Source of the DNA: Methanobacteriaceae archaeon UBA349 | GTDB taxonomy: Archaea; Methanobacteriota; Methanobacteria; Methanobacteriales; Methanobacteriaceae | DNA length: 38,145 nt | NCBI GenBank assembly: GCA_002509745.1 | Contig: DAWK01000135.1 | Span: forward strand, 639-38,783 | Reading direction: 5' to 3' | In this document: piece by piece, positions 1 through 8,929 of the stretch | Numbering within the stretch: the stretch's first letter is position 1 | Layout of the letters: each line of letters opens with the position of its first letter | Notes under the pieces: model-generated | Seen by the model: the letters and a program-made list of their open reading frames with translations, nothing else | Databases searched by the model: none | What the model was told of the DNA's origin: nothing | Made by a program: the position numbers and the translations under genes

Positions 1-395
1 ACGGCCTCATAATTCTGTAAAGTGTATTCATAGTACATATAAGATGGTAAAGCTACTATAAATTCACATCCAAGGTCTATGAAAGTTTTTCCCAGCATTT
101 CTATGATTTCATCAGCACCATCTCCGCCAATTATCACCTGCTCGGGTGAAACTCGGGAATAGCGAGCTATTTCTTCTTTAAGATCACCCAGGCCGGATTC
201 TGGATACTGACTGATTTTACTGATTTCTGATTCTACAGCCACCATGGCCTTTGGAGATGGTCCCATGGGGTTTTCATTGGATCCTAATTTTATAATATCT
301 TCCTTTTTAAGGTTGTATTCTGCTGCAATTTCATTAATAGACCTTCCAGGAACATAAGGGTCCAGTTCATTGATAATTTTACGTACTTTGACCAT
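1..395 (-). CDS. hisC: Histidinol-phosphate aminotransferase, N-terminal part (runs off window)
   Basis: PLP-dependent aminotransferase of histidine biosynthesis that converts imidazole acetol phosphate to histidinol phosphate. The visible ~131 residues begin [17 protein letters not shown] and contain the family hallmark [11 protein letters not shown], then GGDGADEII, both typical of HisC (class I/II aminotransferase fold). The catalytic lysine lies beyond the window edge, so only the N-terminal third is present here. The start is ATG with an AGTGAT-like ribosome binding site just upstream. It faces the same way as the gamma-carbonic-anhydrase-like gene, but about 250 AT-rich bases separate them. 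The HisC identity, rather than another fold-type I aminotransferase, rests on these N-terminal motifs and is likely but not proven. Confidence 0.85.
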   Translation of the reverse strand, partial: MVKVRKIINELDPYVPGRSINEIAAEYNLKKEDIIKLGSNENPMGPSPKAMVAVESEISKISQYPESGLGDLKEEIARYSRVSPEQVIIGGDGADEIIEMLGKTFIDLGCEFIVALPSYMYYEYTLQNYEA

Positions 396-643
396 GAAAA
401 TCACTATTAGTGTATTTATTCTAAATTTTTCATTCTTAATTTTAAATTGAGGATTAATTTTTTAAAGTTAATCAGATATCAATAATTTTTAACTCAGGTA
501 ACAATTCTATTCTAATAAAATTAATTTTAAAATTGATCATAATCTCTTCGAGAGTTTATTGTTAAATAAAATATAAAAATTGAATATTATAAATTTATTT
601 AATTGATTTGAATTGATGATTCATTTTATTAAATTTCGGGATT

Positions 644-1162
644 TTATTTCATGATTGAATTTTTTTCATCAGAGTGTTTCTTAGAAAGCTCCACATATCT
701 AAGGGCGTTGTCTTTAATGGATTTTATCTGTTCTTGCGACAAGCTTCTAACAGCTTTAGCTGGTAAACCAATTATTAAACTTTCTGGAGGGAATTTTTTA
801 CCTTCTGTCACCACCGCTCCCGCACCAATGATGGAATTTTCTCCAATTTCAGCTCCATTTAATATGGTAGCATTCATGCCCACCAAGACATTGTCACCTA
901 ATTTGCAGCCATGCACAACTGCACCATGGCCTATGGAAACATAATCTCCTACTTCTACTGAATATTCTCTGGAAGAATGAACCACGCAATTATCCTGAAC
1001 ATTAGAAAAATTGCCTATGATTATAGATTCAATATCTCCTCTTATGACTGCATTGTACCATAATGAAGAATCTTGGCCTATTTTAACATTTCCTATGATG
1101 TGTGAACCCGGAAATATTTTTGTAGTGGGGTGGATTTTTTTGGATTCCATAATAGATATCAT
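644..1162 (-). CDS. Gamma-carbonic-anhydrase-like hexapeptide-repeat protein
   Basis: A 172-residue left-handed beta-helix protein of the gamma-carbonic anhydrase / YrdA-PaaY family. Hexapeptide repeats ([LIV]GxxxxI type) run from about residue 20 to 135. The three metal-ligand histidines expected for a trimeric gamma-CA site are visible at H62 (VVHSS), H79 and H84 (IGHGAVVHG), with the canonical five-residue spacing of the last pair, and R41/D43 precede them. Metal binding is therefore likely; carbonic anhydrase activity is inference, since many relatives are inactive or of unknown substrate. Start is uncertain: ATG at 1162 (MISIMESKK) or ATG at 1150 (MESKK), the latter matching family N-termini better; neither has a clear ribosome binding site. 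Confidence 0.85.
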   Translation of the reverse strand: MISIMESKKIHPTTKIFPGSHIIGNVKIGQDSSLWYNAVIRGDIESIIIGNFSNVQDNCVVHSSREYSVEVGDYVSIGHGAVVHGCKLGDNVLVGMNATILNGAEIGENSIIGAGAVVTEGKKFPPESLIIGLPAKAVRSLSQEQIKSIKDNALRYVELSKKHSDEKNSIMK

Positions 1163-1233
1163 ATTATCTATTATGTTTTAATTATTCTAAAACTAGTATT
1201 TTTGGATATTAAAAAATAAAAAAGTGAAAATGT

Positions 1234-4200
1234 TTAAAAGTCATCTAAACATTTTCTAAAAATAATGGAGTACAAAAAGTTGATCCACTTTTCCCAAATG
1301 TTCTGACAAGATCCATTTTGTTTAATAGTTACATCATCGGATCCCTCAAATTCAAGGTATTGGTCATTGGAGAGTATTTTTCCCGTGACCGAAACGGTAG
1401 CATTGGTTATTGAATTTGAAAATAAGTTTTTAATCTTATCTTTTTCAAACTTAACCACTAAAATTCCATTTTTAACCTTGTATTTAGAAGCAGAAACACT
1501 TTTATTTCCATAAGACAACTTGATGCTGTTAACATCAATATTATTTGCACTGTAGCTAGAAGGTAGAGTTATATATGCTGTGACCCATTTTCCATTACTT
1601 TTCATGTTTATGGTATCTGGATCAATAACTAAATTCACTGAAATTGGTTTAACTGAGACGAGTAACGTATCTGTGCTGTTCTCGCCGCTGTTATCAGTCA
1701 CGGTTAATTTAACAGTGTAATTGCCTTTATTGGAGTACTTATGTATTGGGTTTAGTGTTCCGGTGGTGGTTGTTCCGTCTCCGAAGTTCCAGGTTATGGT
1801 GTGTGTGTCTAAAACTCCAGGATCCGTGAATTTACCACTGAAATTGACTTGATTTCCAACTATTGTGCTCTGATCTAAACCAGCATTAACTGTAGGAAGA
1901 ACATTATTCACCGTTATTTTTAATGTTTTTGTAGTTGTTGCATTGTCATTGTCGGTTATTGTTAGTGTTGTTGTGTAGTTTCCGTTGTCTTGGTAGGTGT
2001 GTGTTGGGTTTAGTGTGTTGGTGGTGGTTGTCCCGTCTCCGAAGTTCCAGGTTATGGTGTGTGTGTCTAGTATTCCTGGGTCGGTGTAGGTGGCGTTGAA
2101 TTGTGTGGTGTCTCCTTCATTTATGGTTTTGTTTGTTCCGGGGTTTACGATTGGTGGTAGGTTGTTTACGGTTATTGTTAGTGTTTTGGTTGTGGTTGCT
2201 CCGTTGTTGTCGGTTATTGTTAGTGTTGTTGTGTAGTTTCCGTTGTCTTGGTAGGTGTGTGTTGGGTTTAGTGTGTTGGTGGTGGTTGTCCCGTCTCCGA
2301 AGTTCCAGGTTATGGTGTGTGTGTCTAGTATTCCTGGGTCGGTGTAGGTGGCGTTGAATTGTGTGGTGTCTCCTTCATTGATTGTAATGTTTTCTGCTGC
2401 GTTTACAATAGGGGCTGCATTGTCAACTGTTACTTGGGTAGTAGTTGAATTGGTTAAATTTCCATCATTAACTTCCAATTTAACTATTCCCATCCAGTCA
2501 TCAACCCACTTATGAGTAATTATTGAATTAGTTAGCCACTCAGTATCCCAGATTCCGTCATTATCAAAGTCCCAGCGGTATGTAAGGTTATCTCCATCTG
2601 GATCACATGATGTAGATGCATTAAAGGTTATTTCTGAACCTTCTTCTCCTAAATAAGATTCTAATAGGTGGGCCATTGGTGCTAGATTGGTTATTATGGT
2701 GGTCATTGCATCTGGTTCTCTTGGAGCTAACTCTGTGTTAACTACGTTGTCTTCTGCTATACTAAAGAATTTATATGTATGACCTAAAGTTCCATTATAT
2801 GTCGCGAAAGTTTCATTGGTTTCTAACCAAATGTTGTATGATCCATTATTATCTGAAACATATATTGTATATTTGGATATTCCAGATCCATTATTATCGT
2901 TTCCAATCCATGAAACTTCAAAATCTGTCTGATTAGTATTCCCTGGGAGTTGAATTACATTACTTGTTGGTTTTTCATCATCTATTGTGTTTATGACTTC
3001 ATTGGTTTCTATTGGGTCATTGTTGTCAAATATTATCCAAGCCTTGTTTTTCAATGTTGTTCCGGAGGTTAGATTTAATTTTGGTTGAATAGTGTACCTT
3101 ACAGCCCCTTCTCCCTCAGGTTGGATAATATTGGGTGGTAAAAATCCAGCTAGAGGCTTGGTTGTCATTAAACCCGTATCTGGATCTATTGAAATAAATT
3201 CCCATTTAACTAGTCCTGTTTCATAATCTATAGTTCGATTAATTTTTACTATTAAATTTTGGTATGGTCGTAAATCAACTAAATCTTGCCAAGAGGGTAT
3301 GGTTTGATTACCAATTTTTATATTCCCAAATTTGAATGTTCTCCAATCAAAGTTTTCATCCAACTGATCCAGAATTACGACTTTCTGTGCAGGTGCTGAA
3401 GCATTTTCCATATTTTCAAAATTTATTATATATGGGATTGTTTGTATATAAGGTATAAATCCTTGATCACCTTCACCGCCAATTCCTATTTTATTATTAG
3501 GGTCTCTTGAACCTATTGCAGTTATTTTTACACTATCTTCTCTTGCAAATCTAATTTGAGCATCTAATCCATACTTTAACTCATACCTAAACTCATAATT
3601 TAAGTCTGACGGGATAGTTTCGTTGTCCATTAGATCTCTACGTATGGTTATGGGCTGTATTCTACCGGCTTCATCGACATAAACTGTATTGACTATTATT
3701 GTTCGATTGTAAATTTGTCCACCGAATTCAGCATTTTTTCTAGATTCATTTAGATCGAATGCTAATTCTATTATTTTAAAAGGAGGAAATCGTTCTGAAA
3801 TTGCTGCTGTTAGTACTTTTATGGAATTGCTTATTTGAAGATCATTATAAAAAGAGGTATTTCCTTTATATGATTTTCCAATAGGTGTCCATTCACTTCC
3901 ATTTAATTTTTGTCTGAACTCTAAACCTGACTGGTATACTTGTGTGTCTTCCGTACCAAAAATTGAAACTTTAAGAGATTCTGTTTTTGTATAAACTTGT
4001 CTAGGTGGTATGTCTGCCGGTAGGGGTCCTGCTTGTATTGTTACTGAGAGCTCAATGCATGATCCCGGAGCAATATTTGGTAATGCAATAGTTGCAGGTT
4101 CCTCTTTTGAAACCATTTTTGACATTTCTTCTTGAGTTAGTAAGTATTTATATGCTTTTTCGGTTGTATTCCCTGATTTTATAGTTGAAATTAATCTTAC

Positions 4201-7152
4201 TCCAGTTATATTAAAGAATTGGTCGTTTTGTTCCATTTTTATGTAGATAAGTAGCTGTCCAGTATCTATAGTGCCCAAGTTTGTTATGTAAACTGGTTGT
4301 TCAACAGATTGGCCAAATCTTACATAAGTCTGTGAATTGATATCTAATGGTGGTAATGAAACATAGAGTTCTATATGGTTCTTTGCAGTCTCCACATATT
4401 TTTGATATATTTCTTTATATATTGGTGGATACTGGTCTCCATCTCCATCTCCATCTCCATCTGGCAATGTTGCATGTGCTGGATCAATAACTGGTAACAA
4501 ACATTCTAATGGGCCCGCAGGATATCCTACTGCTCTTTGTGTTATATTATTTTCAAAGCAGTATTCTTTCCCATTTAATATGACCGATATTTTATAAGGG
4601 GCTTGTGAAGAATTTTCTGTACGATTATACCATGCAGCATTATCTAGTTTGAACAAACCATGTGAATTAGTGATACCCTGACCTATTATAGTTCCATTAT
4701 TATTTTTGATTGTTATTGAAGCATTTTCTACTTGATTTCTGTTTTTGTCTAAAACAACGACATAAAATTCCCAAGTTGGAGTTATGATGGAGTTATTACT
4801 AAAAGTCGTTTTAGTTTCATCATATGTTGAATATGCAATATCTGCTTTGGAATTATTCATTGAAATATCATTTTCGAGATTGTTTAAAATTAAGCTATTT
4901 AAAACTAAACTCACGGATGAGATGGAGGATAGTCCATTTTTATTAAATCTCAATGTGTTCTCAAACAGTAAGTTAGAGTATGATGATTCTATTAAACATC
5001 CATTTAAAGAATTGTTAAGGATTTCATTGTTAACAATATTATTTTTTGTTGCAGAAACGATTCTTAGCCCAATAACATTTTTAGTTATATTATTTTCAGA
5101 AATTAAATTATTTGAAGTTCTATAAACACGTATTCCTTCTTGATTTCCTTTTATTTCGTTTTCGGAAACTTGGTTATTGGTGGATCCTATATAGACTCCT
5201 ACGGCGTTATTTGTAATTGTATTTTTAGAAACCTTGTTGTTTGGTGTGGTTAAGGAAATTCCAGTGCTACAATTCATAATTGTATTTCCTGAAATGCGTG
5301 CTGAAATCAGTGAGACTCCAGTAGTACAATTAAAGATAGTGTTATTGTAGAAATTTTCATTTGTACTTATGGAAACTCCTGTAGCACCGTTTGAAATATT
5401 ATTTAAGGTTACTGTGTTATTTGTTGAGCTTAGGGTCAGTCCTATGTTGTTGTTGATGAACGTATTTTGTGTGACTGTGTTATTTGTTGAGCTTAGGGTC
5501 AGTCCTATGTTGTTGTTGATGAACGTATTTTGTTTTATGGTGTTGTTTGAGGTAGAAATTGTAATTCCATCGGTGTTCTCAGCAATTAAATTATTAATAA
5601 CGCTTTGGTTACCACTTATTAAACATATTCCTCCTTTATTCCATCTATAAGGTGGACTGTATCCGTTTTTAGCGATTATATTGTTGTTGATGATGTTATT
5701 CATACCATTAATTTGTATTCCGGCTGCTCCGTTATTTGTGATTTGGTTTTGTGTTAGTGTGTTGTTTTGTCCGTTGGTGTCGATTCCGTATCCGGTGTTG
5801 TTTTGTAGGTTGTTGTTTTGTATGATTGTGTTGGATCCGATGGTTGTTAGTCCTGTTCCACTGTTTTGTGTGATGTTGTTTTGGTTGATGGTGGTGTTGT
5901 TTCCGTTGTGCCAGATTCCTCCGCCGTGCCAGTAGGAGGGTGTTTGTTTTCCGTTTTGTGTGATGTTGTTTTGGTTGATGGTGGTGTTGTTTCCGTTGTT
6001 TTGTATTCCGCATGCTCCGTTATTTGTGATTTGGTTTTGTGTTAGTGTGTTGTTTTGTCCGTTTATGTCGATTCCATGTCCGGTGTTGTTGTAGATTTGG
6101 AATCCGGTTAGTGTGATGTTATCGGTTATTAGGCTTAGTCCTGTTCCGCCGTTGTTGTTTATTTGGTTGTCTGGTGTTAGTGTTAGGTTGTTTCCGTTGT
6201 GCCAGATTCCTCCGCCGTGCCAGTAGGAGGGTGTTTGTTTTCCGTTTTGTGTGATGTTGTTTTGGTTGATGGTGGTGTTGTCGCCGTTGTTGTTTAGTCC
6301 GCATGCTCCGTTTTGTGTGATTTGGTTTTGTGTTAGTGTGTTGTTTTGTCCGTTGGTGTCGATTCCGTATCCGGTGTTGTTTTGTAGGTTGTTGTTTTGT
6401 ATGATTGTGTTGGATCCGATGGTTGTTAGTCCTGTTCCACTGTTTTGTGTGATGTTGTTTTGGTTGATGGTGGTGTTGTTTCCGTTGTGCCAGATTCCTC
6501 CGCCGTGCCAGTAGGAGGGTGTTTGTTTTCCGTTTTGTGTGATGTTGTTTTGGTTGATGGTGGTGTTGTCACTGTTTAGGTTTATTCCGGCTGCTCGGTT
6601 ATTTGAAACTGTATTTCCAGAAATTAAACAATTAACAGAACTAGTTGAATAAATACCATACCCGATATTGGAAGATATTGTGTTATCTAAAATCTGGTTA
6701 TTATACGAATTCTCTAGGTAAATACCAAAAAGGTTACCAGAAATATTATTATTATAAATGGTACAGTTAGATACACCATTCAAATATATTCCACTACTGC
6801 TAGTGGCTCCAATAATTCTAAAACCTTCAATTCGAGTGTTATTCCCTAAATTATTGATGTAAAAACCAGGTTTATTAATATTAGATATATTCAGGGTCAC
6901 TGTTCCATTAGCTTTCAAGTTCAAAGTTTTATTTATAATTATATTTTCCTGATACGACCCCGAATTCACAATTATTGTGTCTCCTGAGCTTGCATTATCT
7001 ATAGCATTTTGTATACTGCTTCCGTTATTAACAAATATTTCATTTGCCGTAGAATTAACATCTTCAGCTGAGGCTGTTTGGCAAGAAATTAACATCAATA
7101 AAAGTAGGAGTATAATGAATGCATATTTTTTCATTATCTCATAGTTTTTCAT
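1234..7152 (-). CDS. Giant secreted surface protein: beta-helix plus PKD domains
   Basis: A 1972-residue predicted cell-surface or adhesin-like protein. Residues 1-29 form a Sec signal peptide ending TASA. Residues about 40-770 are Asn/Thr-rich repeats of ~21-24 residues (NNTITQNxI, GIxLxxSxNNTI) typical of NosD/parallel beta-helix coils. An Ig-like/carboxypeptidase-regulatory-like segment lies near 795-880, then an acidic DGDGDGDGD linker near 898-906. The middle (~910-1490) resembles long conserved regions of large bacterial secreted proteins, ending in a WIIFDNNDPIETN segment. Four PKD domains (FGDGT motifs) occupy about 1490-1835, followed by a ~135-residue beta-rich tail. No LPxTG or clear C-terminal anchor is visible. 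Many N-x-S/T sequons suggest glycosylation. The start is supported by AGAGGT 5-12 bases upstream and a TATA box about 60 bases upstream. Binding partner unknown; pseudomurein or syntrophic/host contact is speculation. Confidence 0.85.
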   Translation of the reverse strand: MKNYEIMKKYAFIILLLLLMLISCQTASAEDVNSTANEIFVNNGSSIQNAIDNASSGDTIIVNSGSYQENIIINKTLNLKANGTVTLNISNINKPGFYINNLGNNTRIEGFRIIGATSSSGIYLNGVSNCTIYNNNISGNLFGIYLENSYNNQILDNTISSNIGYGIYSTSSVNCLISGNTVSNNRAAGINLNSDNTTINQNNITQNGKQTPSYWHGGGIWHNGNNTTINQNNITQNSGTGLTTIGSNTIIQNNNLQNNTGYGIDTNGQNNTLTQNQITQNGACGLNNNGDNTTINQNNITQNGKQTPSYWHGGGIWHNGNNLTLTPDNQINNNGGTGLSLITDNITLTGFQIYNNTGHGIDINGQNNTLTQNQITNNGACGIQNNGNNTTINQNNITQNGKQTPSYWHGGGIWHNGNNTTINQNNITQNSGTGLTTIGSNTIIQNNNLQNNTGYGIDTNGQNNTLTQNQITNNGAAGIQINGMNNIINNNIIAKNGYSPPYRWNKGGICLISGNQSVINNLIAENTDGITISTSNNTIKQNTFINNNIGLTLSSTNNTVTQNTFINNNIGLTLSSTNNTVTLNNISNGATGVSISTNENFYNNTIFNCTTGVSLISARISGNTIMNCSTGISLTTPNNKVSKNTITNNAVGVYIGSTNNQVSENEIKGNQEGIRVYRTSNNLISENNITKNVIGLRIVSATKNNIVNNEILNNSLNGCLIESSYSNLLFENTLRFNKNGLSSISSVSLVLNSLILNNLENDISMNNSKADIAYSTYDETKTTFSNNSIITPTWEFYVVVLDKNRNQVENASITIKNNNGTIIGQGITNSHGLFKLDNAAWYNRTENSSQAPYKISVILNGKEYCFENNITQRAVGYPAGPLECLLPVIDPAHATLPDGDGDGDGDQYPPIYKEIYQKYVETAKNHIELYVSLPPLDINSQTYVRFGQSVEQPVYITNLGTIDTGQLLIYIKMEQNDQFFNITGVRLISTIKSGNTTEKAYKYLLTQEEMSKMVSKEEPATIALPNIAPGSCIELSVTIQAGPLPADIPPRQVYTKTESLKVSIFGTEDTQVYQSGLEFRQKLNGSEWTPIGKSYKGNTSFYNDLQISNSIKVLTAAISERFPPFKIIELAFDLNESRKNAEFGGQIYNRTIIVNTVYVDEAGRIQPITIRRDLMDNETIPSDLNYEFRYELKYGLDAQIRFAREDSVKITAIGSRDPNNKIGIGGEGDQGFIPYIQTIPYIINFENMENASAPAQKVVILDQLDENFDWRTFKFGNIKIGNQTIPSWQDLVDLRPYQNLIVKINRTIDYETGLVKWEFISIDPDTGLMTTKPLAGFLPPNIIQPEGEGAVRYTIQPKLNLTSGTTLKNKAWIIFDNNDPIETNEVINTIDDEKPTSNVIQLPGNTNQTDFEVSWIGNDNNGSGISKYTIYVSDNNGSYNIWLETNETFATYNGTLGHTYKFFSIAEDNVVNTELAPREPDAMTTIITNLAPMAHLLESYLGEEGSEITFNASTSCDPDGDNLTYRWDFDNDGIWDTEWLTNSIITHKWVDDWMGIVKLEVNDGNLTNSTTTQVTVDNAAPIVNAAENITINEGDTTQFNATYTDPGILDTHTITWNFGDGTTTTNTLNPTHTYQDNGNYTTTLTITDNNGATTTKTLTITVNNLPPIVNPGTNKTINEGDTTQFNATYTDPGILDTHTITWNFGDGTTTTNTLNPTHTYQDNGNYTTTLTITDNDNATTTKTLKITVNNVLPTVNAGLDQSTIVGNQVNFSGKFTDPGVLDTHTITWNFGDGTTTTGTLNPIHKYSNKGNYTVKLTVTDNSGENSTDTLLVSVKPISVNLVIDPDTINMKSNGKWVTAYITLPSSYSANNIDVNSIKLSYGNKSVSASKYKVKNGILVVKFEKDKIKNLFSNSITNATVSVTGKILSNDQYLEFEGSDDVTIKQNGSCQNIWEKWINFLYSIIFRKCLDDF
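1951..2121 (-). repeat. PKD-domain DNA repeat, copy 2 of 2
   Basis: This 171-base stretch is identical, as far as I can read by eye, to 2209-2379, offset by 258 bases (86 residues, one PKD domain). It encodes residues ~1678-1734 of the surface protein, including the WNFGDGTTTTNTLNP core. Flanking bases of the two domains have already diverged, so identity is limited to the core. Confidence 0.9.
2209..2379 (-). repeat. PKD-domain DNA repeat, copy 1 of 2
   Basis: Partner of 1951-2121 with a 258-base period and no mismatch seen. It encodes residues ~1592-1648. Perfect nucleotide identity including synonymous sites indicates recent duplication or gene conversion. A third, clearly diverged unit lies at about 1700-1880. 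Confidence 0.9.
4435..4462 (-). repeat. Hexanucleotide repeat encoding a DG run
   Basis: On the plus strand ATCTCC repeats about four times; read on the coding strand GGAGAT/GATGGA units give the Asp-Gly run at residues ~898-906 between the beta-helix half and the middle region. Because the unit is six bases, slippage would change length by two residues without breaking the frame. Confidence 0.8.
5411..5533 (-). repeat. 63-base tandem duplication of one beta-helix coil
   Basis: Bases 5411-5470 recur at 5474-5533 with a 63-base period and no mismatch seen by eye. The unit encodes 21 residues (NTFINNNIGLTLSSTNNTV...), which equals about one turn of a parallel beta-helix, so the duplication adds exactly one coil. 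Confidence 0.88.
5737..5990 (-). repeat. 254-base direct repeat in beta-helix region, copy 2
   Basis: Identical by eye to 6316-6569, offset 579 bases (193 residues, in frame). It encodes residues ~388-472 of the surface protein, including the YWHGGGIWHNGNN block. A shorter related copy lies between the two at about 6180-6290. Confidence 0.88.
6316..6569 (-). repeat. 254-base direct repeat in beta-helix region, copy 1
   Basis: Partner of 5737-5990, encoding residues ~195-279. Ends of the identical block are sharp: the copies diverge immediately at 6315/5736 and 6570/5991. The plus strand here is strikingly G/T-rich because the coding strand prefers AAC, ACC and CAA codons. Confidence 0.88.
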
Positions 7153-7209
7153 TATCAGACCTCTAATTGATATAAAATATTATTTATAATTATTAAGAGG
7201 TTGAGTTTT

Positions 7210-7217
7210 TATATAAA
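7210..7217 (-). promoter_or_regulatory. Probable TATA box (box A) of the surface-protein gene
   Basis: The reverse strand reads CTTTATATAAAA here, matching the methanogen box A consensus TTTATATA. It lies about 60 bases before the ATG at 7152, leaving a ~30-base leader that contains AGAGGT (7157-7164 region). The surrounding 7153-7326 intergenic DNA is otherwise AT-rich with no other signal. Confidence 0.5.
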
Positions 7218-7326
7218 GTATTAATATTTATTATTAAAACGAATATTTTATATATGGTTTAATTAAATAAAAATAAGTAAAATTTTATTTTTTAAGTATA
7301 GTTAGTAAATAAATCTAAAATTAATT

Positions 7327-8598
7327 TTATTGTTTATCAATAATCTGGTACTCTTGTTTTACCAGAACTATTTTATCAGAATCTATATCTTGGTAGATAA
7401 CGGTTCCAGATCCAATAGCAGAATTCATCCCTACTTTTACTCCAGGATTGAAACTGGAGTTAATCCCTGTTTTCACTCCATCACCAAATACTACACCCAA
7501 TTTTCGCCGGCCAGTGTCCACTCTCCCATCTTTAACACTCATTTTCACTGTTCCATCATCAAAACGGAGATTAGCGATGTTGGTACCCGCAGCAAGGTTA
7601 CAGTTCGATCCTATTATGGAATCTCCCACATAAGTAAGGTGATTTATATTGCTATGGTCCATAATAATAGAATTTTTAATTTCCACAGCATTACCTACAC
7701 TTACTTGATTTCCTAAATAGGTGTTGCTTCTTAAATAACTATTGGGTCCAATGTCACAGTCTTCTCCAATGTAAACTGGCCCCTGAATATAGGTACCTGA
7801 GCGAATAACACTGTTTTTACCTAAAACAATCCTACCTTCAATATTAACTCCTTTTTCTATATGGCCCTCAATTTTTTCTTCCAGATTTGTCAGAAATTCT
7901 TCATTAATTTCTAAAAGTTCCCAGGGCCTTCCCACATCTATCCATTTTTTATGTGTAATGAACCCTTTAATGCTTTTTCCTTCGTCTATTTGCATTTGTA
8001 GAGAATCAGTTATCTCATACTCGCCTCGAGGGGAAAGCTCAGTTTCTTCTATTATAGAGAGAATATCTTGATTGAAAACATAGATGCCGGTGTTAATTAG
8101 ATTACTAGGGGCTTCATCACGGGGCGGTTTTTCTATGATTTTTGTTATCTGTCCATTTTTAATTTCTACCACACCAAATGGGCTGGGATCTTCCACTTCG
8201 GTTAATACCATCATGGTATCGGGAGAGCTGGTCTGATAGTTTTCTATTAATTCCCTTAAAAGTTCTGGATCAAGGATTATGTCTCCATTTAATACTACAA
8301 AATCCTCTTTTATAAAGTCCTGGCAGTGGCCTATGGCATGGGCCGTACCTAAACGCTCTTTTTGGGTGATGTAATTAATTTGGACACCTAATTTTTCCCC
8401 ATTTTCAAAGTGTTCCTTAACCATTTCTTCATGATAACCGACTATGAGTAGTATCTCAGTTATTCCTGCATCTCGAAGGGCTTCTACATTGTACTGTAGT
8501 ATGGGTTTTCCACCTACTGGAAGCATGGTTTTGGGTCGGGTTAAGGTTAAAGGGCGCATTCTAGTTCCCTCTCCGGCTGTAAGAATCACGGCTTGCAT
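7327..8598 (-). CDS. glmU: GlmU-like sugar-1-phosphate nucleotidylyltransferase/acetyltransferase
   Basis: A 423-residue bifunctional enzyme for the last steps to UDP-GlcNAc: acetylation of glucosamine-1-phosphate and uridylyl transfer (family knowledge from archaeal homologues such as those of Sulfolobus and Methanocaldococcus). Residues 1-~230 are a nucleotidyltransferase domain starting MQAVILTAGEGTRMRPLT, with KPMLP-like PKTMLPVGGKP and the metal-binding LNGDIIL. Residues ~250-410 are a left-handed beta-helix acyltransferase domain with hexapeptide repeats. Start ATG is preceded by TTAGGAGA. It lies downstream of glmM on the same strand, but 331 bases separate them, so it may have its own promoter. 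Other sugar-1-phosphate substrates (glucose-1-P) cannot be excluded. Confidence 0.88.
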   Translation of the reverse strand: MQAVILTAGEGTRMRPLTLTRPKTMLPVGGKPILQYNVEALRDAGITEILLIVGYHEEMVKEHFENGEKLGVQINYITQKERLGTAHAIGHCQDFIKEDFVVLNGDIILDPELLRELIENYQTSSPDTMMVLTEVEDPSPFGVVEIKNGQITKIIEKPPRDEAPSNLINTGIYVFNQDILSIIEETELSPRGEYEITDSLQMQIDEGKSIKGFITHKKWIDVGRPWELLEINEEFLTNLEEKIEGHIEKGVNIEGRIVLGKNSVIRSGTYIQGPVYIGEDCDIGPNSYLRSNTYLGNQVSVGNAVEIKNSIIMDHSNINHLTYVGDSIIGSNCNLAAGTNIANLRFDDGTVKMSVKDGRVDTGRRKLGVVFGDGVKTGINSSFNPGVKVGMNSAIGSGTVIYQDIDSDKIVLVKQEYQIIDKQ

Positions 8599-8929
8599 AA
8601 TAATTTCTCCTAAATCGCTAAAATGGGATTAAAATAAAATATATGCTTATTAAATCCATTAAATTCCATTTAAAATTATTTTTTTAATTATATTTTCTTA
8701 ATTGGAATATTTAATAGTTGCTAGTTAAAGTTCATGATAATAATTGAATAAAAATTTGCTAATTGCTTTGATAATTTATTAATATATTCTATTTTTTTCT
8801 AAAACCAGTTTTAAAAATTAGAATTTACAGTATTATTGGAATTATAGATATGAATAAAAAAAGTAATGAAAAGTTATTTTAAATTAAATTAGGATACTAG
8901 TATTAATTAAGATAGCTAGGAGTATTCTC
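8599..8929. other. Intergenic region, AT-rich
   Basis: This 331-base gap between glmM (stop side) and glmU (start side) is dominated by A/T runs. I see no ORF with a ribosome binding site, no hairpin with a substantial stem and no repeat. T-rich tracts on the minus strand immediately after glmM could terminate it, and the glmU promoter should lie here. Confidence 0.5.

Noticed and set aside
5681..6514. Several long overlapping open frames, both strands, across the surface-protein repeats
   Set aside because: Low-complexity Asn/Thr repeats lack stop codons in other frames; the translations are compositionally biased (Cys/Leu/Phe or Gln/His/Lys runs) and without start signals, so they are shadows of the main gene.
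5737..6569. CRISPR-like alternation of repeats
   Set aside because: Repeats are long, in frame with one coding sequence and separated by related coding DNA, not by unique spacers.
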